The notes beneath the pieces were generated by a model. The model searched no databases. It had not been told where the DNA came from and worked only from the letters and a program-made list of their open reading frames with translations. Source: Bacteroidota bacterium (lineage in GTDB: Bacteria > Bacteroidota > Bacteroidia > Cytophagales > Cyclobacteriaceae). From it: a DNA stretch of 7,788 bases. Position numbers and translations under genes: made by a program. Each line of letters starts with the position of its first letter. Within the stretch, counting starts at the first letter, position 1. The DNA lies in NCBI GenBank assembly GCA_027297025.1, contig JAPUIM010000003.1, positions 1 to 7,788 of the forward strand, in the 5' to 3' direction. Positions 1 to 6,353 of the stretch are shown here, in pieces.

Positions 1-229
1 AAATTTGTGATAACCCATTCAGGTCAATAATTTCCCCAGGCTTTTTCCCCGGTTTGTTGGCAGCAAAGCTGCCATGGCTTGCAGGATGCCAATCCTGGGT
101 GGCAACTACCAAATCAAACTGTTTTTGTAAACGATTTGCCAATGGTATGATCTGGTCTCCTTCCGGCACCGCCAGCGAACCTCCGGGTAGGAAATCATTT
201 TGAATATCTACCATTATTAAGGCTTGCAT
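1..229 (-). CDS. pncA: Nicotinamidase PncA, N-terminal part (gene runs off the left edge)
   Basis: Only the first 76 codons are in the window; the gene continues past base 1. The enzyme hydrolyses nicotinamide to nicotinate and ammonia in the cytoplasm, feeding the Preiss-Handler route to NAD. The opening residues MVDIQNDFLPGG carry the expected catalytic aspartate (D8), and TQDWHPASHGSF at residues 44-55 supplies the family's metal ligands (D46, H48, probably H52). The catalytic Lys and Cys would lie outside the window. The start at 229 is the only ATG in register with the family's N-terminus and lies 12 nt after the pncB stop, with an A-rich leader and no Shine-Dalgarno site. It follows pncB directly, so the two are almost certainly co-transcribed and catalyse consecutive steps. 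Confidence 0.95.
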   Translation of the reverse strand, partial: MQALIMVDIQNDFLPGGSLAVPEGDQIIPLANRLQKQFDLVVATQDWHPASHGSFAANKPGKKPGEIIDLNGLSQI

Positions 230-241
230 TTTTTATTATCA

Positions 242-1711
242 TTATATCTTTCTCAGGTCCAATACTAATTTGGTCTTTAAATCGTATAACTTCTTTTCCA
301 ACCCCACCGGAAAGCTATGGGGGTTTACAAAACGTTTTAAACCCTTATCCATTTTGCCCATTTCTTGCTGAACAAACTCTCGTATGGATCGTATATCAGG
401 CAAATCATACACTGGTTTCCCCTTTTTAAAAACCGGGACCAATAGATCTTTGTAATTGGTTTTTGCGCTATCGATGTATTTTCTACGAGTTGGGTCCATT
501 GGGTCTATAATGATATGTTTGTTACCTAGAGGATGTTGAGAATCATAAATCATATCAGCCTGGTATTTATTTTGATTGAAGAATCTTCGCACTTGTTGAA
601 TGCCAGGATTATTTACCTTAATGGCTTGCTCTGACAGTTTCAGTTTGTACTCCCACTGGTCTTTAGTGTTTTTTAAAGCAGCTAATTTATATACTGCTCC
701 CAATGCTGGTTGATCAAAAGCAGTTACCAGTTTAGTACCTATACCCCATGCTTTGATGGCGGAATCCTGCTGTTTCAAACTGGTGATGATATTCTCATCC
801 AGATCATTACTGGCAATAATCATGGTATTCTTGAACCCTGCGTCATCCAATAGTTTTCGAGCCTTTTGGCTAAAATAGGCCAAGTCTCCACTATCAATAC
901 GGATCCCAACAAATTCCTCTTTATCATCCTTGAGCATTTTCCCTACCTCAATGGCATTTTTGACACCTTCCAGAGTATCATAAGTATCCACCAGGAATAC
1001 ACAGTTATTGGGAAGTACCTTGGCATAAGCCCTGAACGCCTCCAATTCACTCTCAAATGACATCACCCAACTGTGGGCATGGGTACCTGCCACCGGGATA
1101 CCAAAAAGCTTGCCTGCCAAGACATTGGAGGTGGATGAACATCCACCAATAAAGGCAGCTCTGCTTGCAGCTAACGCGCCATCGATTCCTTGCGCTCTCC
1201 TTAAACCAAATTCCATTACCGGCTCCCCATTGGCAGCAATGTTTATTCTAGAGGCTTTGGTAGCTATCAACGATTGAAAATTGATGATGTTTAATAGTGG
1301 GGTTTCCAGCAGTTGACATTGTAACAACGGTCCTTGTACCCTAATTAGGGGCTCGTGGGGAAATACTACAGTTCCTTCAGGAATGGCATCTACCTGACAG
1401 GTGAATGTAAGTTTTTTTAGATAATCTAAAAATGCCTTTTCGAAAAGCGGTGTGCCATTGTAACCTTTCAAGGTTTTCAGATACTTCAAATCGTCATCAT
1501 GGAACCTGAAATTATTTAAGAAATCGATGATATATTCCAGGCCACAAGTGATAGTGTACCCTCCACCAAATGGATTATCTCTGAAAAATAAATTAAATAC
1601 ACCCTGCTTCTCAGAAATCCCGGACTTCCAGTAACCATAGGCCATGGTCAATTGGTAAAGATCGGTAAGAAGAGTTAATGAACTCTTATAAAGGTCTTGG
1701 GTGATCTTCAT
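242..1711 (-). CDS. pncB: Nicotinate phosphoribosyltransferase PncB
   Basis: A 489-residue cytoplasmic enzyme that couples nicotinate to PRPP, with ATP hydrolysis, to give nicotinate mononucleotide, the committed step of NAD salvage from nicotinate. Visible family motifs are the N-terminal LLTDLYQLTMAYGYW (residues 14-28), FGLRRAQG (168-175), GTHAHSWVMSF (209-219) whose H213 matches the phosphohistidine of the family, IRIDSGDL (270-277) and GIGTKL (323-328). The length fits the long bacterial/eukaryotic NAPRTase group and the gene looks intact. I see no TAnnTTTG promoter box in the 38-nt gap after yebC, so transcription probably comes through from yebC or further up. The next gene is pncA, which makes its substrate. 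Nicotinamide phosphoribosyltransferase was considered, but the THAHS motif and the pncA neighbour favour nicotinate. Confidence 0.96.
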   Translation of the reverse strand: MKITQDLYKSSLTLLTDLYQLTMAYGYWKSGISEKQGVFNLFFRDNPFGGGYTITCGLEYIIDFLNNFRFHDDDLKYLKTLKGYNGTPLFEKAFLDYLKKLTFTCQVDAIPEGTVVFPHEPLIRVQGPLLQCQLLETPLLNIINFQSLIATKASRINIAANGEPVMEFGLRRAQGIDGALAASRAAFIGGCSSTSNVLAGKLFGIPVAGTHAHSWVMSFESELEAFRAYAKVLPNNCVFLVDTYDTLEGVKNAIEVGKMLKDDKEEFVGIRIDSGDLAYFSQKARKLLDDAGFKNTMIIASNDLDENIITSLKQQDSAIKAWGIGTKLVTAFDQPALGAVYKLAALKNTKDQWEYKLKLSEQAIKVNNPGIQQVRRFFNQNKYQADMIYDSQHPLGNKHIIIDPMDPTRRKYIDSAKTNYKDLLVPVFKKGKPVYDLPDIRSIREFVQQEMGKMDKGLKRFVNPHSFPVGLEKKLYDLKTKLVLDLRKI

Positions 1712-1749
1712 AATGGATTGAATAGCATTTTCTATCCAAAAAAGTCCGT

Positions 1750-2493
1750 CTAAATAAGTTGCAGCTGGTTATCGGTTATTTCCATGTTGTGATAAACTTT
1801 TTGGACGTCATCGTCATCTTCCAACGCGTCAATCAGTTTCATTATTTTAGTAAAGGCTTCGTCATCCAATGGAACAGTTGAATTGGGTATCCTTTGCAAT
1901 TCAGCGGTTTCCGTTGCTATATGTAAATCTTCCAGTTTCTTTTGTATGTTCCCAAAATCTTCCAAGGCGGTGGTAATGGTAAGGTACCCTTCATCTTCTT
2001 CTACGTCTTCCGCTCCGGCATCGATAATCTCCAAAGTGAACTCATCATGATCCAGATTAGATGGAACTGGTAAAGTAAATATGCCTTTTCGATCAAAAAT
2101 GAATTCCAAAGATCCGTTGGTTCCCAGATTGCCCCCATATTTAGTAAAAAGAGAGCGAACTGATGAAATGGTCCTATTGAGGTTGTCGGTATTAGATTCA
2201 ACAAATACTGCTACCCCATTGGTAGCATAGCCTTCATAAGTAGGTTCATGGAATTCCTCGCTATCAGCACCGGACCCTTTTTTTATGGCTCTTTCAATAT
2301 TTTCCTTGGGCATGTTTGCTCCTTTGGCATTTTGAATGGCCAACCTCAATCTGGGATTGGTATCTGGGTCCCCATCCCCTACTTTGGCTGCCACGGAGAT
2401 TTCCTTGATCAGTTTTGAAAATATCTTTGCCCTTTTGGCATCATTTGCTCCCTTTTTCCTTTTGATGGTAGACCATTTGCTATGTCCTGACAT
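1750..2493 (-). CDS. yebC: YebC/PmpR (TACO1) family protein
   Basis: A 247-residue protein starting MSGHSKWSTIKRKKGANDAKRAKIF in its family form (quoted part: MSGHSKWSTIKRKKGANDAK). Bacterial members were first described as DNA-binding regulators. More recent work on YebC and mitochondrial TACO1 points to a ribosome-associated role in translating difficult (proline-rich) stretches, so the 'transcriptional regulator' name should be read with care. The N-terminal basic three-helix region (about 1-75) is followed by the family's mixed alpha/beta domains, including YEGYATNGVAVFVE near residues 85-98, and an acidic C-terminal part (ALEDDDDVQ). The frame stays open 21 codons further up into the end of lolD, but the start at 2493 is chosen because MSGHSKW is the conserved family N-terminus and a promoter box lies just upstream, inside the longer reading. 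pncB follows after 38 nt. Confidence 0.95.
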   Translation of the reverse strand: MSGHSKWSTIKRKKGANDAKRAKIFSKLIKEISVAAKVGDGDPDTNPRLRLAIQNAKGANMPKENIERAIKKGSGADSEEFHEPTYEGYATNGVAVFVESNTDNLNRTISSVRSLFTKYGGNLGTNGSLEFIFDRKGIFTLPVPSNLDHDEFTLEIIDAGAEDVEEDEGYLTITTALEDFGNIQKKLEDLHIATETAELQRIPNSTVPLDDEAFTKIMKLIDALEDDDDVQKVYHNMEITDNQLQLI

Positions 2494-2516
2494 AGAATTC
2501 GAAACATTGGTTATTA

Positions 2517-2524
2517 CAAATATA
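2517..2524 (-). promoter_or_regulatory. Bacteroidota -7 promoter box upstream of yebC
   Basis: The minus strand reads TATATTTG, a full match to the Bacteroidota sigma-A -7 consensus TAnnTTTG, in the 52-nt gap between lolD and yebC. Transcription would begin about 17-20 nt before the yebC ATG at 2493. No TTG or TTTG stands at the usual -33 distance, so the call rests on one box and on its position. It suggests that yebC-pncB-pncA can be transcribed apart from lolD. Confidence 0.45.
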
Positions 2525-2545
2525 CTAACTGGTGTAAGGTTTGGT

Positions 2546-3205
2546 TTAATCTTCATTTAGAATTTTACCATCCCTTATCACCAATATCCTATCAGCAATT
2601 TGAGCCAATTGAGAATTGTGTGTGACAATGGCAAAAGTTTGCCCCAATTCGTTTCTCAATCTTAGAAAGAGTTGATGCAGTTCTTCCGCATTCTTTGAGT
2701 CTAAATTGCCACTAGGTTCGTCACCAAAAATAATGTCCGGGGAATTGATCAGGGCCCTAGCTACAGCGGCCCTTTGTTGTTCACCACCCGATAGTTGAGA
2801 CGGCTTATGGTCCTGTCTTTCAGATATACCTAGCAATTTCATTAACTCCTGGGCTTTTTTATGTACCTGTTTATCCTCCAGGTTTCCAATATAACCAGGA
2901 ATACAAATATTTTCGAAAGTGGTAAACTCCGGTAAAAGATTATGAAATTGAAAAATAAAGCCTATATGGCGATTACGAAATTTAGCTAATTCGTTATTCC
3001 TTACCTTTTTAATATTTTTTTGGTTTATTATAATTTCGCCAGTGTCTGGAGAATCCAAAGTTCCCAAAATATGTAAAAGGGTGCTTTTTCCTGCTCCTGA
3101 GGCACCCATTATAGAGACAATTTCACCTTTCTTTATATGAATATCAATGCCTTTTAGAACCCGCAGGTTGCCGTAGCTTTTAACAATACCTTTGCCAATG
3201 AGCAT
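2546..3205 (-). CDS. lolD: ABC transporter ATP-binding protein, LolD type
   Basis: A 219-residue ATPase subunit of the kind that powers lipoprotein release from the inner membrane (LolCDE) or related MacB-type exporters; it would sit on the cytoplasmic face with membrane partners. Visible motifs: Walker A GASGAGKS (34-41), Q-loop Q86, signature LSGGEQQ (138-144), Walker B IIFGDE (158-163), D-loop GNLD (166-169) and H-loop H196. The stretch around the Q-loop, GFIFQFHNLLPEFT, closely matches the LolD-specific GFIYQFHHLLPDFT, which is the best reason for choosing LolD over other ATPases. The start at 3205 is preferred over a TTG 16 codons earlier (3253), because the upstream part resembles no ABC N-terminus and overlaps a promoter box. 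No permease gene is adjacent, so LolC/E must be encoded elsewhere. The gene is divergent from sucC. Confidence 0.9.
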   Translation of the reverse strand: MLIGKGIVKSYGNLRVLKGIDIHIKKGEIVSIMGASGAGKSTLLHILGTLDSPDTGEIIINQKNIKKVRNNELAKFRNRHIGFIFQFHNLLPEFTTFENICIPGYIGNLEDKQVHKKAQELMKLLGISERQDHKPSQLSGGEQQRAAVARALINSPDIIFGDEPSGNLDSKNAEELHQLFLRLRNELGQTFAIVTHNSQLAQIADRILVIRDGKILNED

Positions 3206-3241
3206 GGTTTTTTGAAACGGTGTGATCGGGAAGAAATCCAC

Positions 3242-3249
3242 CAAACATA
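3242..3249 (-). promoter_or_regulatory. Bacteroidota -7 promoter box upstream of lolD
   Basis: The minus strand reads TATGTTTG, a full match to TAnnTTTG, 36 nt upstream of the lolD ATG, which would leave a leader of about 30 nt. No clear -33 TTG is seen; an inverted repeat lies where the -33 region would be. The position supports the start at 3205. Confidence 0.45.
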
Positions 3250-3256
3250 GCAATTT

Positions 3257-3277
3257 TAGACCATTATCTTAGGTCTA
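3257..3277. repeat. Inverted repeat in the lolD-sucC divergent region (possible operator)
   Basis: TAGACC (3257-3262) and GGTCTA (3272-3277) are perfect 6-bp inverted half-sites separated by 9 nt. They lie 8 nt upstream of the lolD -7 box, over the region a sigma factor would contact at -33, and about 20 nt upstream of the candidate sucC -33 element. A dimeric regulator site is plausible; chance occurrence is not excluded. Confidence 0.3.
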
Positions 3278-3298
3278 CATTACATTATTTGGAGTTCC

Positions 3299-3328
3299 TT
3301 GAATTATAAAGGCAAAAGGGTTATTTTG
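3299..3328 (+). promoter_or_regulatory. Candidate sucC promoter (-33 TTG, -7 TTATTTTG)
   Basis: TTG at 3299-3301 is followed after 19 nt by TTATTTTG (3321-3328), which differs from the Bacteroidota -7 box TAnnTTTG at one position. The spacing falls in the accepted 17-23 nt range. Transcription would start near 3335, giving a leader of about 30 nt before the sucC ATG. The mismatch lies at a conserved A, so the call is moderate. Confidence 0.4.
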
Positions 3329-3366
3329 GAGCGAATTAAAAAACATTTTTAGTTGATCCCGACAAT

Positions 3367-4578
3367 ATGAATATTCATGAATATCAGGCCAAAGAGATTT
3401 TAAAAAATTACGGAGTTCGAATTCAGGAAGGAATAGTTGCTGACACCCCGCAAAAGGCATTGGAAGCAGCCAAACAATTGAATAGCGATACCGGTACGGA
3501 GTGGTATGTGATCAAGGCACAGATCCATGCGGGGGGAAGAGGTAAAGGCAAAATAAAAGAGACGGGATCCAATGGAGTGGTTTTGGCCAAAAGTTTGGAT
3601 GAAGTTACCGAGAAATCAAAAGCCATCTTAGGAGGCACCTTGGTAACCAAGCAAACCGGTGAAAAGGGTAAGATAGTTCACAAAGTATTGATAGCGCAAG
3701 ATGTATACTACCCCGGGCAATCAGAACCCAAGGAATACTATATAAGCATTTTGTTGGATAGGGCTAAAAGTCAAAATGTGATCATGGCTTCCGTTGAGGG
3801 CGGAATGGATATCGAACAAGTGGCGGCCAATACTCCTGAAAAAATAATAAAGGAATGGATCACTCCCAGTGTTGGACTTCAAGGTTTTCAAGCCAGAAAA
3901 GTGGCCTTTGCCTTAGGACTAAGTGGAATGGCATTTAAAGAAATGGTGAAATTTATATCTTCACTATATAACGCCTATTTAGGGAGTGATGCATCTCAGG
4001 TTGAAATTAATCCGGCCCTTAAAACTTCTGACGATAAAATTATGGCAGTAGATGCCAAAATAAATTTGGACGATAATGCCTTGTATAGACATCAGGATCT
4101 TGCTTCTTTGCGAGATTTAGCTGAAGAAGATCCTTTGGAAGTTGAAGCGGGAGAGTCAGGATTAAACTATGTTAAACTAGATGGCAATGTTGGTTGTATG
4201 GTAAATGGAGCGGGATTGGCTATGGCTACCATGGACATTATTAAACTGTCGGGCGGAGAACCTGCCAATTTTTTGGATGTTGGCGGCAACGCCAATGCTG
4301 AAACTGTTGAAGCTGGTTTCAGGATCATTCTTAAAGATCCCAACGTAAATGCAATATTGATCAATATTTTTGGGGGAATCGTTCGATGCGACCGTGTGGC
4401 CACCGGGATAGTAGAAGCCTATAAAAAAATAGGAAACATACCTGTACCAATTATTGTTCGACTTCAAGGGACAAACGCTGAGGAGGCCGCAAAAATTATT
4501 GAAGAATCGGGCCTGGAAGTATCTTCGGCTATCCTATTAAAAGATGCTGCTCAAAAAGTAAAAGATGTACTTGCTTAG
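3367..4578 (+). CDS. sucC: Succinyl-CoA synthetase (ADP-forming), beta subunit
   Basis: A 403-residue TCA-cycle subunit. With SucD it interconverts succinyl-CoA and succinate with substrate-level phosphorylation of ADP (or GDP). The N-terminal ATP-grasp fold shows [12 protein letters not shown] (50-61). N215 in EINPA and D229 in AVDAK are 14 residues apart, as are the Mg-nucleotide ligands N199/D213 of the E. coli enzyme. The C-terminal CoA-ligase-like domain shows [18 protein letters not shown] (273-290), GGNANAETV (307-315), the phosphate loop GGIVRCD (336-342) and GTNAEEA (368-374). It is about 15 residues longer than E. coli SucC. The start [10 protein letters not shown] is the family N-terminus. 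sucD is not adjacent, unlike the sucCD operon of proteobacteria. No convincing terminator is seen in the 76 nt before the tRNA. Confidence 0.97.
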   Translation: MNIHEYQAKEILKNYGVRIQEGIVADTPQKALEAAKQLNSDTGTEWYVIKAQIHAGGRGKGKIKETGSNGVVLAKSLDEVTEKSKAILGGTLVTKQTGEKGKIVHKVLIAQDVYYPGQSEPKEYYISILLDRAKSQNVIMASVEGGMDIEQVAANTPEKIIKEWITPSVGLQGFQARKVAFALGLSGMAFKEMVKFISSLYNAYLGSDASQVEINPALKTSDDKIMAVDAKINLDDNALYRHQDLASLRDLAEEDPLEVEAGESGLNYVKLDGNVGCMVNGAGLAMATMDIIKLSGGEPANFLDVGGNANAETVEAGFRIILKDPNVNAILINIFGGIVRCDRVATGIVEAYKKIGNIPVPIIVRLQGTNAEEAAKIIEESGLEVSSAILLKDAAQKVKDVLA

Positions 4579-4635
4579 ATCAAGCTGAGGTTTACACTCA
4601 ACCTTCAAAATTCAAGATAAAGAACCAAAAATAAT

Positions 4636-4643
4636 TAAATTTG
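4636..4643 (+). promoter_or_regulatory. Bacteroidota -7 promoter box of the tRNA-Arg gene
   Basis: TAAATTTG matches TAnnTTTG in full and ends 11 nt before the first base of the tRNA, so transcription would begin a few bases upstream of the mature 5' end. No TTG is found at the -33 distance. The tRNA therefore seems to have its own promoter rather than relying on sucC read-through. Confidence 0.55.
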
Positions 4644-4654
4644 TAGTTGGTTTT

Positions 4655-4728
4655 GCGCCTGTAGTTCAATTGGATAGAATATCTGACTTCGGATCAGAGG
4701 GTTGAGGGTTCGAGTCCTTCCAGGCGTA
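4655..4728 (+). tRNA. tRNA-Arg (anticodon TCG)
   Basis: A complete 74-nt cloverleaf. The acceptor stem is GCGCCTG with CAGGCGT (one terminal G-U pair) and the discriminator base is A4728. The D-arm is GTTC...GAAT, the anticodon stem TCTGA/TCAGA with loop CTTCGGA and anticodon TCG at 4689-4691 (decodes CGA and related Arg codons), the variable loop has 5 nt, and the T-arm is GAGGG-TTCGAGT-CCTTC. CCA is not encoded. The last 20 nt belong to a direct repeat that recurs at 6354-6389, so the gene's 3' end was very probably supplied by an integrated element, which left the tRNA functional. Confidence 0.97.
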
Positions 4729-4744
4729 CATTGATAAAAAAGCA
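4709..4744. repeat. 36-bp direct repeat, left copy (attL, overlaps tRNA 3' end)
   Basis: The copy begins at the first T of the T-loop, runs through the tRNA 3' end and 16 nt beyond, and is identical to 6354-6389. Identity stops at G4708 on the left and G4745 on the right. An identity block that starts in the T-loop and ends past a tRNA is the usual outcome of tyrosine-recombinase integration into tRNA genes. Confidence 0.85.
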
Positions 4745-4778
4745 GTTACGTTAAAAAGGTGGCTGCTTTTATTTTTTT
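4736..4778 (+). terminator. Rho-independent terminator after tRNA-Arg
   Basis: AAAAGCAGTTAC (4738-4749) pairs with GTGGCTGCTTTT (4759-4770) in a 12-bp stem with two G-U pairs and a 9-nt loop, followed by A and seven Ts. The run of As on the left side means it could also act on the opposite strand. Its left arm is shared with the 36-bp att repeat; the right arm and T-run belong to the island side. Confidence 0.85.
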
Positions 4779-4799
4779 GGTTTGGTAGTAATTTGGTAG
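4776..4799 (+). repeat. Short direct repeats TTTGGTAG next to attL (possible integrase arm sites)
   Basis: TTTGGTAG occurs at 4781-4788 and again at 4792-4799, an 11-bp period, with a partial TTTGG at 4776-4780. They begin 36 nt inside the island from the end of attL, directly after the terminator T-run. Short repeats spaced by about one helical turn close to an att core are how arm-type sites of tyrosine integrases usually look. No equivalent was found near attR. Confidence 0.4.
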
Positions 4800-5168
4800 G
4801 TATGAAAAAAGCCCCCGATTAAGATTAAGTTTTCAACTCCCCTTAGTGCTTGCCCGGTTATCCTTATTAGAAACTAGGTTAATTTCCTTTTTCAGAACTT
4901 CTTTCCCCTTTATGGGTTATAATTATTTCAAGATTCCCGTCACCGTCCGAGTCCCTTAGCGTAAAAGCATTGATAAGCACAAAAGCCTGACATGCTCTAA
5001 GATTTATACATGAACCTGCTTTTCGGGCGTGGTAAAGAGAACGGACCCCAAAGGACAGGATTTAACATATTTTAAACCTCGACTTATTCCCTCCTCTTTT
5101 AAGTGGGCTAACTTATCACATCAAAATAAATATCACATTTTCAATCTGCAGTTAGTGGGATGCAAATA
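4800..5168. other. Island stretch without a recognisable gene
   Basis: No ATG-started frame of useful length and no RNA gene is recognised. AAAAAAGCCCCCGATTAAG at 4805-4823 resembles one half of a terminator stem; on the minus strand it reads as a G-rich arm running into six Ts, but no matching arm is nearby, as if the gene it served was deleted. A 60-codon minus-strand open frame (4879-5061) lacks an ATG; it contains the acidic motif DSDGDGNLE, reminiscent of FG-GAP or EF-hand-like calcium loops, and could be a gene fragment. A 48-codon GTG-started plus frame (5029-5175) runs into the methyltransferase gene and is not believed. Confidence 0.4.
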
Positions 5169-5996
5169 TTATTGATTTACATCTGGCTTCTGTAACACGA
5201 TGTGAGCTTGAGTCCAGTTCCAGTTGCTCTGCTGACCAAGTATCTTAAAACCTTTTTTTCGGACCAGGGACCTCATTTTTCGGCGTGTGACCATGAGGCA
5301 TACTGAGTTTGCTGGGGCATCCGGAAAGGAGCGATAGCCACTTTTAGGAACATCTAGCAAGATTAACTCAGCGATAGGCTCTACCAGGAAGTAAAAAGTC
5401 TTCTTTATGATGTTCCGGCTGGTTCGGATCCGGTTTGAGTAGGGTTTTCCGTAGTAGAAGGAGGCGATTCCACCCGGTTTTAAAACCCGGAATGCTTCTT
5501 CTATGTAGCTTTCCAGTACTTCGAATGACGACAGGTGGACAAACACGATGAACGACCAAATAAAATCAACGCTTTGATCCGAAACCGGTAGGGTTTTGCC
5601 ATCGGTTTCATACAACTCCACATTTTCAACCCCTCTGGCATTGATCATTTCCTTAACCATTGCCTGACAAGGGTGAATGTCAATCCCAATTACTTTTTTC
5701 ATTATATACGAGGCCGCATACACCAGCCTGCCTCCTCCAGAACCAATTTCCAGTCCCACCTTTTCTTCTGGGTTTTTCAAGTACCTAGGCACTGGATACC
5801 GGGTTATGGAAAAGAAAAAATCCTTGAAACCGGAACGGAAAGCATACTCAGCGTCTTGTATCTTGGGTATTGGGTTTGTTTCACCCGCCCCGCAATCAAA
5901 CCAACAGGCAAAACCATCAGGTCCAAGCTCCTTCAGTGCTTTCTGGATACTGGACCTAAACCGTTCCTCCATGGACTTTTTCACGCTTTCTTTCAT
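5169..5996 (-). CDS. Class I SAM-dependent methyltransferase, substrate unknown
   Basis: A 275-residue, apparently soluble protein with a Methyltransf_11-type Rossmann core. Motif I is LEIGSGGGR (82-90), the acidic residue after strand beta-2 is D106 in GIDIHP, a further acidic motif is YETDGKTLP (129-137), and the post-core motif VLKPGG lies at 171-176. The N-terminal 75 residues, with ACWFDCGAGE at 30-39, and the last 80 residues are not recognised and probably set substrate choice. Small-molecule, lipid or protein substrates are all possible; nothing nearby points to a pathway. Hand-counted G+C over 5221-5580 is about 47%, against about 40% for 6661-7020 in the next gene, consistent with recent acquisition. 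It is the only convincing gene between the two att repeats. No TAnnTTTG box is seen close upstream and no terminator hairpin close downstream. The first ATG is used; M9 is an alternative. Confidence 0.85.
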   Translation of the reverse strand: MKESVKKSMEERFRSSIQKALKELGPDGFACWFDCGAGETNPIPKIQDAEYAFRSGFKDFFFSITRYPVPRYLKNPEEKVGLEIGSGGGRLVYAASYIMKKVIGIDIHPCQAMVKEMINARGVENVELYETDGKTLPVSDQSVDFIWSFIVFVHLSSFEVLESYIEEAFRVLKPGGIASFYYGKPYSNRIRTSRNIIKKTFYFLVEPIAELILLDVPKSGYRSFPDAPANSVCLMVTRRKMRSLVRKKGFKILGQQSNWNWTQAHIVLQKPDVNQ

Positions 5997-6353
5997 GTTT
6001 TAAAAAAAGTTACTATCCCAACTAGCGATAAGAATATATTGTATTTAAAAACAATGTAAATTTTTCATAGTATGTTCTGGTTAAAATATGATTTGGTTGA
6101 AATATAAAATATTTAGTCTTAATAAAAATAAAATTTCTAGCTTTTGAGTTCGCCCAAGATTAGGTTTAAGATAAATTTTTTCATAATTGTGGTTTTTATA
6201 CCTGAAAATGGGGCATATCTATAAGAGTATGATCGTAGACTAAAACCCCATCCTTGTCCCAGTTTGCACCCCACGTAAAGGCTTATAGAAATAAGGAGAG
6301 GACTCGAGTACTCTTGGAAACCGAAGATTCACCTCCGACAAATCGCGACGGGA
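5997..6353. other. Island stretch without a recognisable gene, ending at attR
   Basis: The first about 200 nt are strongly A+T-rich; the part from about 6230 to 6353 is G+C-richer. Weak features are a 5-bp hairpin ATTGT/ACAAT at 6038-6055 just upstream of the methyltransferase, an ATGGGG/CCCCAT inverted pair at 6208-6213 and 6246-6251, and AGGACTCGA at 6299-6307, which is the reverse complement of TCGAGTCCT inside attR. I see no integrase fragment, no RNA gene, and no TAnnTTTG box placed to serve the methyltransferase. Confidence 0.4.

Noticed and set aside
2494..2556. Longer yebC reading starting inside the end of lolD
   Set aside because: The extra 21 residues precede the conserved family N-terminus MSGHSKW, overlap the lolD stop, and lie over a promoter box; they are upstream non-coding sequence.
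3206..3253. TTG-started extension of the LolD-type ATPase
   Set aside because: The added residues do not look like an ABC N-terminus and cover the TATGTTTG promoter box; the ATG at 3205 gives the normal family length.
4579..4635. Terminator for sucC
   Set aside because: The only hairpin, AGGTT with AACCT, has five pairs and no T-run after it.
5029..5175. Plus-strand GTG-started frame of 48 codons
   Set aside because: It has no recognisable motif, a weak start, and overlaps the methyltransferase 3' end on the other strand; most likely a chance frame.
5673..6059. Plus-strand open frames antisense to the methyltransferase
   Set aside because: They mirror the coding strand of a gene with clear SAM-binding motifs and show no domain of their own.
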